Part shown: positions 23,349 to 32,231 of the stretch, in pieces
How the letters are laid out: each line of letters begins with the position of its first letter
Position numbering within the stretch: the stretch's first letter is position 1
DNA from: Acidimicrobiaceae bacterium
GTDB taxonomy: Bacteria; Actinomycetota; Acidimicrobiia; Acidimicrobiales; Aldehydirespiratoraceae
Assembly: GCA_009845995.1 (NCBI GenBank)
Contig: VXYK01000067.1
Coordinates: 1-49,483 of the forward strand
Reading direction: 5' to 3'
DNA length: 49,483 nt
Position numbers and translations under genes: made by a program
The notes under the pieces: generated by a model
Database searches by the model: none
The model's input: only the letters and a program-made list of their open reading frames with translations
Told to the model about the DNA's origin: nothing

Positions 23349-24619
23349 GGATTTCCACCCTTGCTTGCCCGGGTGTCGGGATCAACGATTGCGCGGGATC
23401 CACCGCGGGCCCACAACACCAAACCAATAGCGACCGCGGTGTAGGCGATGTTGCCGACGGCCATCGGCGTGACCGAGCCGTCGATTCGGCGGTCAATCAA
23501 GCTGGCCAGAATCGAACCCCCACCGATAGTGATGACGCCGTACAGCCCCGACGCGGCACCCGCGATCCGCTGCATCGGTTCCATAGCGATCGCGCTGGCA
23601 CTCGGGGTGAACACGGTGGTGAATGCGCCGAGCAGCGTTGTTGCCGCGAACCACACCCGAAACGACGGCACACCCCCGGCCCCCTGCGACAAGACTGTGA
23701 ACGCCGCTGAGATCACGAGCATTACAAGCAGAGCAGTCATCGAGACGCGGTCGGCACCGTAGCGCCGGGTGAACCGTTCGCTGGTCCAAACTGCGGCAGC
23801 CAGAAACAGTGCCGAAGCACCGAAAATGAGCGCGAAATACTGGTCGAGACCGTAGATGTCGTCGATGATCGGGGCACTGCTCCCCAAATAGACGAAAAAT
23901 GCGCCGAACGTGAACATCGACGCCAGCATGTAGCCGATCGTGACCCGAGTCCGACACACTGCGTACACGCCGCGCCCCGTGGCCGGCAGGTCGATCGGGC
24001 GCCTTTCTGATCGGGGCAGCGTTTCGCCGAACCGTACGGTCCAGTAAACGGCGACGGCCACCAACGGAGCGGCAGCGAAGCAAACCAGTCGCCAATCTCC
24101 GACCAAGAGGATCCCTTCGCCGACAGCGGGCGCGATCGCGGGGCCCAACATGAACACCGCCATAACGAACGAGATCACGCGGGCCATCTGATCGCCGGAA
24201 TAAAGGTCACGGGTGATCGCAAGCCGGGTGGCGCTGGGAGACGCTGCGCCGAGCCCCCAGACGAACCTCATCGCCAGCAGTCCGTTCATACTTTGAGCAA
24301 AACCGGAACCGAGCGCGCCCGCCCCGTACAGCGCCAATCCTGCTATCAGGATCGCGCGGCGCCCATAGCGGTCTGACAGCAACCCCCAGAACATCTGCCC
24401 CGCCGCCATCCCCAGCAGATACCAGGTGATCACCAAAGAGACTTCACCCGAGCCGGGTCTCAGGTCGAACTGTTCGCTGATTCTGTCGAAGGCGGGCAGC
24501 ATCGCATCGACACCGAAAGCCAGAATTATGCTGAGGAACGCCAGAAAGACGATGACCTGGCGTTCGCTGCGGGCAGCGACACGCCCCGAAACTTCAGGGT
24601 CCGACAACGTCCGCGCCAC
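23345..24619 (-). CDS. MFS transporter, Bcr/CflA-type multidrug efflux
   Basis: The 424-aa integral membrane protein has about 12 hydrophobic segments. The MFS motif 'GLLSDRYGRRAILIAGLALYG' lies between TM2 and TM3, and 'MLPAFDRISEQF' follows TM1, as in drug:H+ antiporters of the Bcr/CflA group. The GTG start shares one base with the stop of the upstream TetR gene (TAGTG), so transporter and regulator are co-translated. The substrate is unknown; regulation by the adjacent TetR protein is expected from precedent. Confidence 0.87.
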   Translation of the reverse strand: MARTLSDPEVSGRVAARSERQVIVFLAFLSIILAFGVDAMLPAFDRISEQFDLRPGSGEVSLVITWYLLGMAAGQMFWGLLSDRYGRRAILIAGLALYGAGALGSGFAQSMNGLLAMRFVWGLGAASPSATRLAITRDLYSGDQMARVISFVMAVFMLGPAIAPAVGEGILLVGDWRLVCFAAAPLVAVAVYWTVRFGETLPRSERRPIDLPATGRGVYAVCRTRVTIGYMLASMFTFGAFFVYLGSSAPIIDDIYGLDQYFALIFGASALFLAAAVWTSERFTRRYGADRVSMTALLVMLVISAAFTVLSQGAGGVPSFRVWFAATTLLGAFTTVFTPSASAIAMEPMQRIAGAASGLYGVITIGGGSILASLIDRRIDGSVTPMAVGNIAYTAVAIGLVLWARGGSRAIVDPDTRASKGGNP

Positions 24620-25164
24620 TAGTCCGCTCTGAGCCGCGTCGACAACTCAGCGACACGGGCCCGAAGCGTATGGAGTTCAGCGCCGAACTCTTCAAGCGCG
24701 GCAACGATCTCCTCTTCAAACGCACCCCAGCCGAACTGCAGAGCCGTGGCAATGGCGACCTCGGCCAGCAGCTCCTCGTCGTTCTGGGAACGTCCGCTGG
24801 CCTGAGCTTGACCGGCGACGATCCGTGCAACGAGATCGGAGATCGGTGACCGGGACTCGTCGACTTCGAGCTTCGCGAAAGTGCGATAGCTCGAGGCCTC
24901 TTCGCTGGTATTGACCGGCAGGATGCCGCCTTCGTCCCAGCGTTCGGCCATCGTTTCGGTCGCTTCGATCACGGCTTGAGCGAAGACGTTGTCCTTGGTC
25001 CCGAAGTAGTAGTGGATCAGTCCGTAGTTCACCCCTGCGTGCTGTGCCAGTTCACGCCCCGAAACCTGGCGTGGCGAACGAACGCTCGAAAGCGCCTTGG
25101 CCGCGTCGATGAGACTGCGACGGACCGCATCGGGCCCACGGACGATCGGTGAAGGTTCAGTCAT
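24619..25164 (-). CDS. TetR-family transcriptional regulator
   Basis: The 181-aa protein has an N-terminal TetR helix-turn-helix ('RRSLIDAAKAL ... VSGRELAQHAGVNYGLIHYYFGTKDNVFAQAV', residues ~14-64). The C-terminal ligand domain is divergent. It lies between ilvD (23 bp upstream) and the MFS gene, which it probably controls. No palindrome is obvious in the 23-bp gap, so its operator may be further upstream or inside ilvD. Confidence 0.87.
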   Translation of the reverse strand: MTEPSPIVRGPDAVRRSLIDAAKALSSVRSPRQVSGRELAQHAGVNYGLIHYYFGTKDNVFAQAVIEATETMAERWDEGGILPVNTSEEASSYRTFAKLEVDESRSPISDLVARIVAGQAQASGRSQNDEELLAEVAIATALQFGWGAFEEEIVAALEEFGAELHTLRARVAELSTRLRAD

Positions 25165-25187
25165 CTCGTCAGAAAGCTTGTAGCGCG

Positions 25188-27041
25188 TCAGCCCGAGATT
25201 TGGCTGACATCACGCACAGCACCGCGATCTGCCGACGTGGTCATCGCGGCGTAAGCCCGCAGGGCCGCAGAGACCGTGCGTTGACGTTCCAGCGGTCGCC
25301 ACGCGTCGGCTCCCTTAGCCTCCATGGCGCGCCGCCTCTCGGCCAGTTCGGCGTCGCTGATTCGGAGGTTCACGGAGCGGTTGGGGATGTCGATGTCGAT
25401 CATGTCGCCGGTTTCAATGAGCGCGATCGCACCGCCTTCGGCGCCTTCCGGGGACGCATGGCCGATTGAGAGCCCCGAAGTTCCCCCCGAGAACCGGCCG
25501 TCAGTAACCAATGCGCACTCCTTGCCCAAGCCGCGGCTCTTTATGTAGGAGGTGGGATAGAGCATCTCCTGCATCCCGGGGCCGCCCTTGGGTCCCTCGT
25601 ATCTGACGATGACGACATCGCCGGCCTTGATCACCGACTCGTCGAGGATCCCTTCGCACGCGGAGTCCTGGCTCTCGAAAACCACTGCTGGACCGCTGAA
25701 CTTGAAGATCGACTCGTCAACCCCGGCGGTCTTGACTATGCAGCCGCGTTCGGCAATGTTGCCGAACAGCACCGCGAGCCCACCTTCTCGGGTGTAAGGC
25801 TCGGCCACTGTTCGGATGCAGCCGTCGGTGCGGTCGAGGTCGAGGGTCGGCCAGCGCTCGGCTTGGCTGAACGCCACCTGGGTGGGTATTCCCGCAGGAC
25901 CGGCACGGTAGAACTCGATCACCTCGGCCGACGGGTTGCGCATCACGTCCCACACCTCGAGTGCCGCGCCCAGGGTCTCGCTGTGGATCGTCGGCAAGCT
26001 CGTATCGATCAATCCGCCGCGGTCGAGTTCACCGAGAATCCCCATGATCCCGCCCGCCCGGTGCACGTCTTCGACATGGTATTTGTCGGTGCTGGGCGCG
26101 ACTTTGCAGATGTTGGGGGATTTGCGGCTGAGCCTGTCGATATCGGCCATTTTGAAATCGATACCGCCTTCCTGAGCCGCCGCGAGAATGTGCAGCACGG
26201 TGTTGGTTGAGCCTCCCATGGCAATGTCGAGGGTCATGGCGTTCTCAAAGGCAGCCTTGGAGCAGATCGACCGGGGCAGCACCGACTCGTCGTCCTTGTC
26301 GTAGCGGCGCTTGGCCATGTCGACGATTCGCCGGCCTGCCTCCAAGAAGAGTTGTCTGCGGTCGGCGTGGGTGGCCAATACCGTGCCGTTTCCGGGCAGA
26401 GCGAGCCCGAGGGCCTCGGTCAGGCAGTTCATCGAGTTGGCGGTGAACATTCCAGAGCACGAACCGCAAGTGGGGCAGGCGGAGCGCTCCATCTGGAGCA
26501 GGTCTTCGTCTGAGACGGACGTGTCCCCTGCTTTGATCATCGGGTCGATCAGGTCGAGTTTGACGCTGACGCCCGCGAGCTTGGTCTTGCCCGCCTCCAT
26601 CGGTCCGCCGCTCACGAAAACGGTCGGAATGTTGAGCCTCATGGTGGCGTTCAGCATTCCCGGGGTGATCTTGTCGCAGTTGCTGATGCAAACGAGCGCA
26701 TCGGCACAGTGCGCGTTGACCATGTATTCGATCGAATCGGAGATCAGGTCCCGGCTCGGGAGGCTGTAGAGCATCCCGTCGTGGCCCATGGCAATGCCGT
26801 CGTCGACGGCGATCGTGTTGAACTCCTTGGCGACACCACCAGCTTCTTCGATCTCGCGTGCGACGAGTTGACCGAGGTCCTTGAGGTGGACGTGACCCGG
26901 AACGAACTGGGTGAACGAATTGGCGATGGCGATGATCGGTTTGTCGAAGTCATCGTCTTTCATACCGGTGGCACGCCACAGGGCTCGAGCCCCGGCCATG
27001 TTGCGTCCCTGAGTAGATGTGCGCGAGCGGTAGTCAGCCAT
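25188..27041 (-). CDS. ilvD: Dihydroxy-acid dehydratase
   Basis: The 617-aa enzyme converts 2,3-dihydroxy-3-methylvalerate/isovalerate to the 2-oxo acids in isoleucine and valine synthesis. Signatures are '[19 protein letters not shown]' and '[31 protein letters not shown]' (Fe-S cluster cysteines) plus '[24 protein letters not shown]' near the C-terminus. Full length. The start ATG 27041 is preceded at 6 nt by TAGACT on the minus strand, so it is probably leaderless. A tetR-MFS pair follows closely on the same strand and may be read through. Confidence 0.95.
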   Translation of the reverse strand: MADYRSRTSTQGRNMAGARALWRATGMKDDDFDKPIIAIANSFTQFVPGHVHLKDLGQLVAREIEEAGGVAKEFNTIAVDDGIAMGHDGMLYSLPSRDLISDSIEYMVNAHCADALVCISNCDKITPGMLNATMRLNIPTVFVSGGPMEAGKTKLAGVSVKLDLIDPMIKAGDTSVSDEDLLQMERSACPTCGSCSGMFTANSMNCLTEALGLALPGNGTVLATHADRRQLFLEAGRRIVDMAKRRYDKDDESVLPRSICSKAAFENAMTLDIAMGGSTNTVLHILAAAQEGGIDFKMADIDRLSRKSPNICKVAPSTDKYHVEDVHRAGGIMGILGELDRGGLIDTSLPTIHSETLGAALEVWDVMRNPSAEVIEFYRAGPAGIPTQVAFSQAERWPTLDLDRTDGCIRTVAEPYTREGGLAVLFGNIAERGCIVKTAGVDESIFKFSGPAVVFESQDSACEGILDESVIKAGDVVIVRYEGPKGGPGMQEMLYPTSYIKSRGLGKECALVTDGRFSGGTSGLSIGHASPEGAEGGAIALIETGDMIDIDIPNRSVNLRISDAELAERRRAMEAKGADAWRPLERQRTVSAALRAYAAMTTSADRGAVRDVSQISG

Positions 27042-27047
27042 TGTGTG

Positions 27048-27053
27048 AGTCTA
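27048..27053 (-). promoter_or_regulatory. Candidate -10 (TAGACT) of ilvD
   Basis: On the minus strand TAGACT ends 6 nt before the ilvD ATG, placing the predicted transcription start at or next to the A of the ATG. Confidence 0.5.
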
Positions 27054-27107
27054 CAAGGGTCGGGTTAGCCAAGCGGCCCAACCGTCGTGCTGAATTTGTG
27101 TCCCGGG

Positions 27108-27163
27108 GCTCCGGCTGTGCCCGGCGCTAGTTTGAGTCCCGAAGCGCCAGCTACACCCGGAGC
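27108..27163. repeat. Imperfect inverted repeat (21-bp arms, 14-bp loop) between ilvD and DUF2269-like gene
   Basis: Arms 27108-27128 and 27143-27163 pair over most of their length (GCTCCGG at one end, GGCGCT at the loop side). The structure sits in a divergent spacer where a terminator is not expected. It has no T-run. It could be a regulatory hairpin, a dyad operator or a small dispersed repeat. Confidence 0.6.
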
Positions 27164-27218
27164 GAGCCGTTCTTCGCTTAAGTGCTTCCGGGTTTGCTGA
27201 TCTTCAAGAACGTTTGGT

Positions 27219-27224
27219 TACAGT
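27219..27224 (+). promoter_or_regulatory. Candidate -10 (TACAGT) of the DUF2269-like gene
   Basis: TACAGT ends 7 nt before ATG 27232; a weak TTGCTG lies 19 bp upstream of it. This supports ATG 27232 over the TTG at 27214. Confidence 0.45.
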
Positions 27225-27231
27225 TCGTTCC

Positions 27232-27684
27232 ATGGTTCTTGCTCAAGTTGGTAGCACTGGATACAACATTCTGCTGTTCCTGCACGTCGTGGCAATCGTT
27301 GTGGCGTTGTCGCCCACGTTCGTCTACCCGTTCCTGGCTCGTGACACGAACGGGGAATACTCGGTTCGCAGAACTCTGTACGCGGGAATAGCCAAGCGCT
27401 CGATGCGGATCTACGGCAGTTCGCTGATTGTCGGTGGCTTGCTCGGCTTCGGCGTGGCGGGATTGTCCGACAAGGTGTATCAACTGAGCGACGGGTGGTT
27501 GGTGGCCTCGGTCATCGCCTGGCTAGCGATGAACGGCGTCCTGCACGGCATGGTGATTCCAACCGAGAAAGCGATAGCCGACGGCGATGAACACAACACC
27601 AAGAAGGCCGAGACCGGCAGTTTGATCATTTCTGTGTTGTTCCTGCTGTCGCTCTATCTGATGATCTTCAAACCGGGCGTCTAG
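27232..27684 (+). CDS. Four-helix integral membrane protein (DUF2269-like)
   Basis: The 150-aa protein has four hydrophobic segments ('ILLFLHVVAIVVALSPTFVYPFL', 'IYGSSLIVGGLLGFGVAGL', 'LVASVIAWLAMNGVLHGMVI', 'LIISVLFLLSLYLMIF'). Histidines (H18 in helix 1, and the HGM region) are in positions seen in DUF2269-type membrane proteins. Function unknown. The start ATG 27232 follows TACAGT by 7 nt. The LigD-type polymerase gene begins 12 nt downstream, so they are probably co-transcribed, without an obvious functional link. Confidence 0.65.
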   Translation: MVLAQVGSTGYNILLFLHVVAIVVALSPTFVYPFLARDTNGEYSVRRTLYAGIAKRSMRIYGSSLIVGGLLGFGVAGLSDKVYQLSDGWLVASVIAWLAMNGVLHGMVIPTEKAIADGDEHNTKKAETGSLIISVLFLLSLYLMIFKPGV

Positions 27685-27696
27685 CCGGCAAGCGCG

Positions 27697-28707
27697 ATGG
27701 CCGGCGCCGCGAGTGTGCTCGACATCGACGGTGTCGAGGTTCGCGTCACCAGCGCAGACAAGGTGTTCTTTCCGAAGCGAGGCGAGACGAAACTAGATCT
27801 CGTCGAGTACTACCTGGCGCTCAAAGAACCTGTCATGCGGGCGATCGGAGGGCGTCCGCTGATGATGGAGCGCTACCCGAACGGCGCACGCGGCAAGTCG
27901 TTCTTCCAGAAACGTGTGCCCGCCGGCGCACCCGACTGGTTGCAGACAACGGTCGTGAGCACACCCAACGGCACCACCTCCAATGCCCTGGTTGCCGTGG
28001 ATCTCGCCCACATCGTGTGGGGAGTCAACATGGGTTGTCTGGGTTTCCATGTTTGGCCCAACCGGGTGGACCAACCGGCGTACGCCGATGAGCTGCGGAT
28101 CGATCTTGACCCCTCGCCGGGCACCGACTTCGACGAGGTTCGCGAGGCTGCGCTCGAAGTGAAGTCCGTGCTCGACGATCTGGGCATCGTTGCCTTCCCC
28201 AAGACGTCGGGCAGTAAGGGCCTCCACATCTGGATTCGCCTGCAACCCCGTTGGGACGGCTACGGCGTGCGCTACGCGGCCGTTGCCTTGGCCCGGGAGA
28301 TGCAGCGGCGATGCCCCAATCTGATCACTTGCGAGTGGTGGAAGGAACAGAGAGGCAAGCGGATCTTTTTCGACTTCAACCAGAATGCTCCCCACAAGAC
28401 GGTCTTCGGTGCCTACCAGGCTCGGCCGCGGGTCGGCGCGCAGGTGTCAACACCGATTACCTGGGACGAGGTGTCCACCATTGATCCGGAAAGCTTGACC
28501 ATCGCCACGGTCCCCGCTCTAGTCGAACAACGAGGGGATCCATGGGCGACCATCGACGATCAGCTTCAGTCGTTGGACGCGTTGCTGGAGTGGCACAAGA
28601 GGGATTGGGCTTCGGGGCTGACGGATGCTCCCTGGCCGCCCGTATACCCCAAACAACCCAACGAAGGGCCTCGAGTCTCTCCCAGTCGTGCCAAACGAGC
28701 CGACTAG
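27697..28707 (+). CDS. LigD-type DNA polymerase/primase domain protein (stand-alone PolDom)
   Basis: This 336-aa protein matches the archaeo-eukaryotic-primase-like polymerase domain of bacterial non-homologous end joining LigD: 'FFPKRGETKLDLVEYYLAL', 'RPLMMERYPNGARGKSFFQKR', catalytic 'RIDLDPSPGTDF' (DxD metal ligands), 'KTSGSKGLHIWI', and 'IFFDFNQNAPHKTV' (third acidic residue). No ligase or nuclease domain is attached and no Ku gene is in the window. It may act in repair or as a back-up primase. Actinobacteria often carry such stand-alone copies. Confidence 0.9.
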   Translation: MAGAASVLDIDGVEVRVTSADKVFFPKRGETKLDLVEYYLALKEPVMRAIGGRPLMMERYPNGARGKSFFQKRVPAGAPDWLQTTVVSTPNGTTSNALVAVDLAHIVWGVNMGCLGFHVWPNRVDQPAYADELRIDLDPSPGTDFDEVREAALEVKSVLDDLGIVAFPKTSGSKGLHIWIRLQPRWDGYGVRYAAVALAREMQRRCPNLITCEWWKEQRGKRIFFDFNQNAPHKTVFGAYQARPRVGAQVSTPITWDEVSTIDPESLTIATVPALVEQRGDPWATIDDQLQSLDALLEWHKRDWASGLTDAPWPPVYPKQPNEGPRVSPSRAKRAD

Positions 28708-28728
28708 CTCAGCGGCTAGCTCAATCTC

Positions 28729-29259
28729 TCAGGCGTCGAGCACGCGGTGGCGAGCGTCTTCGGGGCTGACAACAGGCTTTTCGGTCGACCAAGGGAAGTT
28801 GATCCACTGGTCGGTGCGCTTCCAGACGTAATCGCATTTGACCAACGAGTGCGACTTCTCGTACAGCACGGCGGCACGCACTTCAGCGACTCGTTCTTGG
28901 CAGTAGTCGTATACGAGCTTCAACGTGTGGCCGGTGTCGGCTACATCGTCTGCGATGAGGACCTTGACCTCTTCCATGTCGACGAGATCGACGTAGGGAG
29001 GAAGCACGACCGGAACCGGCAGGCGTTCGTCGACTCCTGTGTAGTACTCGCAGTTCATGACATAGATGTTCTTGATCGAGAGTGCGTATCCGAGCGAACT
29101 GGCCACGAAGAGGCCGCCCCGGGCGATAGCCAGAATCATCTCCGGCCGGTAACCGTCGTCAGCGACTGTGATCGCCAATTCCCGTGCGCCGCGCCCGTAA
29201 CCGGCCCAATCGAGAACCTCGACCTGTGGTTTCGCCTGTTCGACAGATTCGTTGATCAT
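28729..29259 (-). CDS. Phosphoribosyltransferase (purine type)
   Basis: The 176-aa PRTase has the PRPP-binding motif 'VLIADDVADTGHTLKLV' and 'EMILAIARGGLFVASSLGYAL' at the hood/PPi loop. This suits a hypoxanthine/xanthine/guanine phosphoribosyltransferase; the particular base cannot be read. GAGGGA precedes the ATG at good spacing. The gene is convergent with the polymerase gene and co-directional with the molybdopterin oxidoreductase upstream. Confidence 0.85.
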   Translation of the reverse strand: MINESVEQAKPQVEVLDWAGYGRGARELAITVADDGYRPEMILAIARGGLFVASSLGYALSIKNIYVMNCEYYTGVDERLPVPVVLPPYVDLVDMEEVKVLIADDVADTGHTLKLVYDYCQERVAEVRAAVLYEKSHSLVKCDYVWKRTDQWINFPWSTEKPVVSPEDARHRVLDA

Positions 29260-29314
29260 CGAGAGTCCCTCGTAGTTTGCCCCTGTTGTAGGTACGCCTG
29301 CGCCCGCACACTAT

Positions 29315-29365
29315 ATGGCTGTGACGGACAAATGGCTGTGACGGTTATGTGACTCTGACGGTCAC
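29315..29365 (-). repeat. 17-bp tandem repeat at the 3' end of the molybdopterin oxidoreductase gene
   Basis: Three 17-bp units share tgtgacgg / tctgacgg. Two units with a perfect 13-bp core (atggctgtgacgg, 29315-29327 and 29332-29344) lie in the spacer. A diverged third covers the last codons of the oxidoreductase. The gene end thus seems to have been partly duplicated downstream. Confidence 0.7.
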
Positions 29366-31042
29366 CTGATGCCAACCCTCGGCGCCGTCCGGGGCAACAG
29401 ACTTTGGTCCTCTCGGTTGGATTTCGTCGGTACCGTCGACGGCTCGAACTTTGATCCTGTGCCGTCCAGGGGTTGCGTCCCAGGTGGTTCGCCATTGAGC
29501 CCAGGTTTCGTCGTTGCCCGGCACGGCCAGATCGCACTGCCACCAGGGGCCGTCATCGACCGAAACCTCAACAGCGTGGATGCCGCGAGGAGGTGACCAT
29601 GCCACACCCGCCAGGACGGTCTCGCCCTCTGGAACCGACGAACCGTGGCGGGGAACGTCGATACGAGACATGGTCTTCATCGGACCGAGTTTCGCCCAAC
29701 CCTTGTCGATCCAGTAGCCGTCGAAATCATCCCAGCGGGTCAGTTCGATCTCGGTGACCCATTTGACCGCCGAAACGTAGCCGTAGATGCCTGCAACGAT
29801 GAGTCTGGCGGGAAATCCGTGCGAGATCGGCAGCGGCTCCCCGTTCATACCCACAGCCAGGAGAGCGGTACGACCGTCATAGAGGCGATCAGTCGGGAAT
29901 CCGGCGGTCCAGTCGTCGATCGATTTGCCGACGAACTGATCGGCGCCGGGTTGCACTTGAGCTCGCTCCAACAGTGTGGTGAGGGGAACGCCCAGCCATT
30001 GGGCGTTGCCGACAAGCGGTCCGCCTACTGGGTTGGATACGCACGAGAGGGTCAGGTCGTGTACTTCCATGGGCATCGCGATCAACTCGTCCCAGGTGAG
30101 CGTGTAGGGGTTGTCGACCATGCCTTTGATTTCGAGCGACCAGTCTTCTGGGGCGAGATGTGGAGGCGAGAGAGCTGTGTCGATTATGTAGAACGAATCG
30201 TTGGGGGTGACATAGGAGGAGATCCCATCGATATCGGTGATCGCTTCGGTTGTGACGGTTGCTTCTGCGGCGGGAGGGGCGGTGGTGGTCGTCGGGGGAG
30301 TTGTGGTTGTCGTGGTTGTGACGTCGCTGAAGGTGATGCTCTCGCGCGCGGTTTCTGCTGCCGATTTGGGGGTTATCGCTCGCGAGAGCGCGAACCCGCC
30401 GACCGCGACCGCACCCGCACCCGCGGACCAGCCCAGGAATGCTCGACGACTCGTGGGTGGATCGAGGGGATCGGCTAGAGGCCCCGCTAACTGTTCACGC
30501 TCCTCGGGGCCTCTGAGTCGGTTCAACAAGAAGAGGAGCGTGGCGATGCCCAGACCGGCGGCCACGAGCGACCAGAACCAGCTTTGCAGAGCGGGTGAAC
30601 TGGGGTTGCGTGCGGTCGTGAAGCCTCCCAGGATTCCGAAGGCCGCGAAACCCATGACTCCGATCTTGCGGGAGATACGAAGTGAGGCGTTTCCCAGAGC
30701 GGCTGCGGCCAGCAACGCGACAATGGTGATACCGGGCAACAGTGATGCTTTTCCGGTGGGACCGAGATTCTCGATGCTCTCCTCGGCCGCCCACCCGGGG
30801 GTGATGTCGAGTATCCACTCACCCATGCCCAGAACAAGCCCCGGAATGGTCTCACTCAGTGCTTCCACGAATTGCCCGAACATCAACGCGACCCCGCCGG
30901 CGGCGGCGCCTGCCAGTGCTCCCTGCCACCAGAGTTGACCCGATGAGGTCCGGTGTGGGGGTTTGAAGCTTCTGTCGGGTGTTGGGTCGTCCGCGGTCGA
31001 ACTGTCGTCGTCGGGCTTGTCGTCGTGCTGTGAGGTATTCAC
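29345..31042 (-). CDS. Membrane-anchored molybdopterin oxidoreductase (sulfite-oxidase/YedY family)
   Basis: The 565-aa protein is built in three parts. An N-terminal membrane region has about four segments (roughly residues 41-60, 101-118, 127-143, 154-174). Then comes a Tat-like 'SRRAFLGWSAGAGAVAVGGFALS' (R199-R200) that acts as the last membrane anchor, with a Thr/Pro-rich linker (242-260). A C-terminal sulfite-oxidase Mo-cofactor domain has the Mo-ligating Cys in 'DLTLSCVSNPVGGPLVGNAQW', followed by a dimerisation beta domain. The catalytic part should face outside. The substrate is unknown. GTG start, with a GGAGGA Shine-Dalgarno. Confidence 0.88.
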   Translation of the reverse strand: MNTSQHDDKPDDDSSTADDPTPDRSFKPPHRTSSGQLWWQGALAGAAAGGVALMFGQFVEALSETIPGLVLGMGEWILDITPGWAAEESIENLGPTGKASLLPGITIVALLAAAALGNASLRISRKIGVMGFAAFGILGGFTTARNPSSPALQSWFWSLVAAGLGIATLLFLLNRLRGPEEREQLAGPLADPLDPPTSRRAFLGWSAGAGAVAVGGFALSRAITPKSAAETARESITFSDVTTTTTTTPPTTTTAPPAAEATVTTEAITDIDGISSYVTPNDSFYIIDTALSPPHLAPEDWSLEIKGMVDNPYTLTWDELIAMPMEVHDLTLSCVSNPVGGPLVGNAQWLGVPLTTLLERAQVQPGADQFVGKSIDDWTAGFPTDRLYDGRTALLAVGMNGEPLPISHGFPARLIVAGIYGYVSAVKWVTEIELTRWDDFDGYWIDKGWAKLGPMKTMSRIDVPRHGSSVPEGETVLAGVAWSPPRGIHAVEVSVDDGPWWQCDLAVPGNDETWAQWRTTWDATPGRHRIKVRAVDGTDEIQPRGPKSVAPDGAEGWHQVTVRVT

Positions 31043-31188
31043 AGGAGTCCTCCGGCGGAGCGCTTACTTTAGTTCTAACTCCCGAACTCGTCGAATCGTT
31101 CCCAAAGCGGGCTGTTTATTTTGGCCTGCCCGAAGAGTTTCGCGTTGTTGTGGATGTTGCTACTCGCCGCGGCGAGAATATTTGAACC

Positions 31189-32196
31189 TTGACGAACGAA
31201 CTTGGCCCTTGGGGGCTCCGAGCGCCCGCAGGCGCCAGTAGCGGCTCTGCAACCTTGGGACGCGTGGTCCGTGTCGATCGTGGTGAGTGTGATGTGGTGA
31301 CCGAGACCGGAATCGTGCGGGTGCTGTCTGATTCGATTCGTGCTCAAGACGAGACCGCGCCCGTGACCGGCGATTGGGTAGAGATAGAAGAACACGAAGG
31401 ACTCGGTGCGGTCATCAGCACGATTCTAGAACGGACAACGAGTGTGAACCGACGGGATCCGGCACAACGTGACCTTGAACAGATCCTGGCCACCAACGTT
31501 GAGTTGGTCGGTGTGGTGCATGGACTGGATCGTCCACTTCCGGTTGGTCGCCTCGAACGATTGCTGGTTGTTGCCATCAACAGCGGTGCAGCCCCGCTGG
31601 TGATCTTGACCAAGGCCGACGCCGCAGCGGCCAAAGACGAGAATGGGGCGGACGAGTGTGAGGCGATTGTTCGTTCGGTGTGCCGCGATATCCCAGTTGT
31701 GACAACCAACATCGTCGACGGAACCGGACTCGACGAACTCGTCGGTCACGTTGGCGCAGGGCGCACGTTGGCACTGATCGGCGCCAGCGGTGTCGGCAAG
31801 TCGGCGCTGGTGAATGCCCTGGCCAAAGAGGAGCGCCTCGAGGTTGGCTCCGTGCGCAACGTTGATGCCAAGGGTCGGCATACCACGACCGCACGGGAAC
31901 TTGTGTTGCTGCCCGGTAACGCCGGGCTTGTACTCGACACGCCTGGTATCCGCTCGGTGGGGCTTTGGGAGGCCGAGCACGCTCTGGACCTCGTTTTCGG
32001 CGATCTGGACGAGTTGTCCGCGGGCTGCCGGTTCCATGATTGTGTTCACACCTCTGAGCCTGGTTGCGCAATCACCGCCGCGGTCGCCGACGGCACGCTT
32101 GATGCCAAGCGGGTCGAGCGTTATGTCGCCCTGGTTGCCGAGTTGGCAGCCCAACGTCAACGAGAGCACCAACGTTCCTATCGACCTCGCCGTTAG
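31189..32196 (+). CDS. rsgA: Ribosome small-subunit-dependent GTPase A
   Basis: The 335-aa circularly permuted GTPase matures the 30S subunit. An N-terminal OB-fold ('GRVVRVDRGECDVVTETG') is followed by G4 'LTKAD', G1 'GASGVGKSALVNAL', G3 'LDTPGIRSVGL', in the permuted order characteristic of RsgA. A C-terminal Zn knuckle follows ('CRFHDCVHTSEPGCAI'). The start TTG 31189 lies 7 nt after GAATAT (31176-31181), which would give a leaderless transcript; no Shine-Dalgarno is visible. The spacer 31043-31188 holds no other convincing gene. Confidence 0.93.
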   Translation: MTNELGPWGLRAPAGASSGSATLGRVVRVDRGECDVVTETGIVRVLSDSIRAQDETAPVTGDWVEIEEHEGLGAVISTILERTTSVNRRDPAQRDLEQILATNVELVGVVHGLDRPLPVGRLERLLVVAINSGAAPLVILTKADAAAAKDENGADECEAIVRSVCRDIPVVTTNIVDGTGLDELVGHVGAGRTLALIGASGVGKSALVNALAKEERLEVGSVRNVDAKGRHTTTARELVLLPGNAGLVLDTPGIRSVGLWEAEHALDLVFGDLDELSAGCRFHDCVHTSEPGCAITAAVADGTLDAKRVERYVALVAELAAQRQREHQRSYRPRR

Positions 32197-32231
32197 TTTC
32201 CGTCGGCACTTAGGTGCCTGGCTTGTTCGCA

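Noticed and set aside
29645..30478. 277-codon plus-strand frame opposite the molybdopterin oxidoreductase
   Set aside because: Gly/Arg/Cys-rich low-complexity translation caused by the Thr-rich linker on the other strand; not a gene.
30979..31185. Plus-strand frame ending in the molybdopterin oxidoreductase-rsgA spacer with a protein-like C-terminus
   Set aside because: Its first half is antisense to the oxidoreductase N-terminus and no ATG/GTG/TTG with a binding site lies in the spacer part except one giving about 11 residues.
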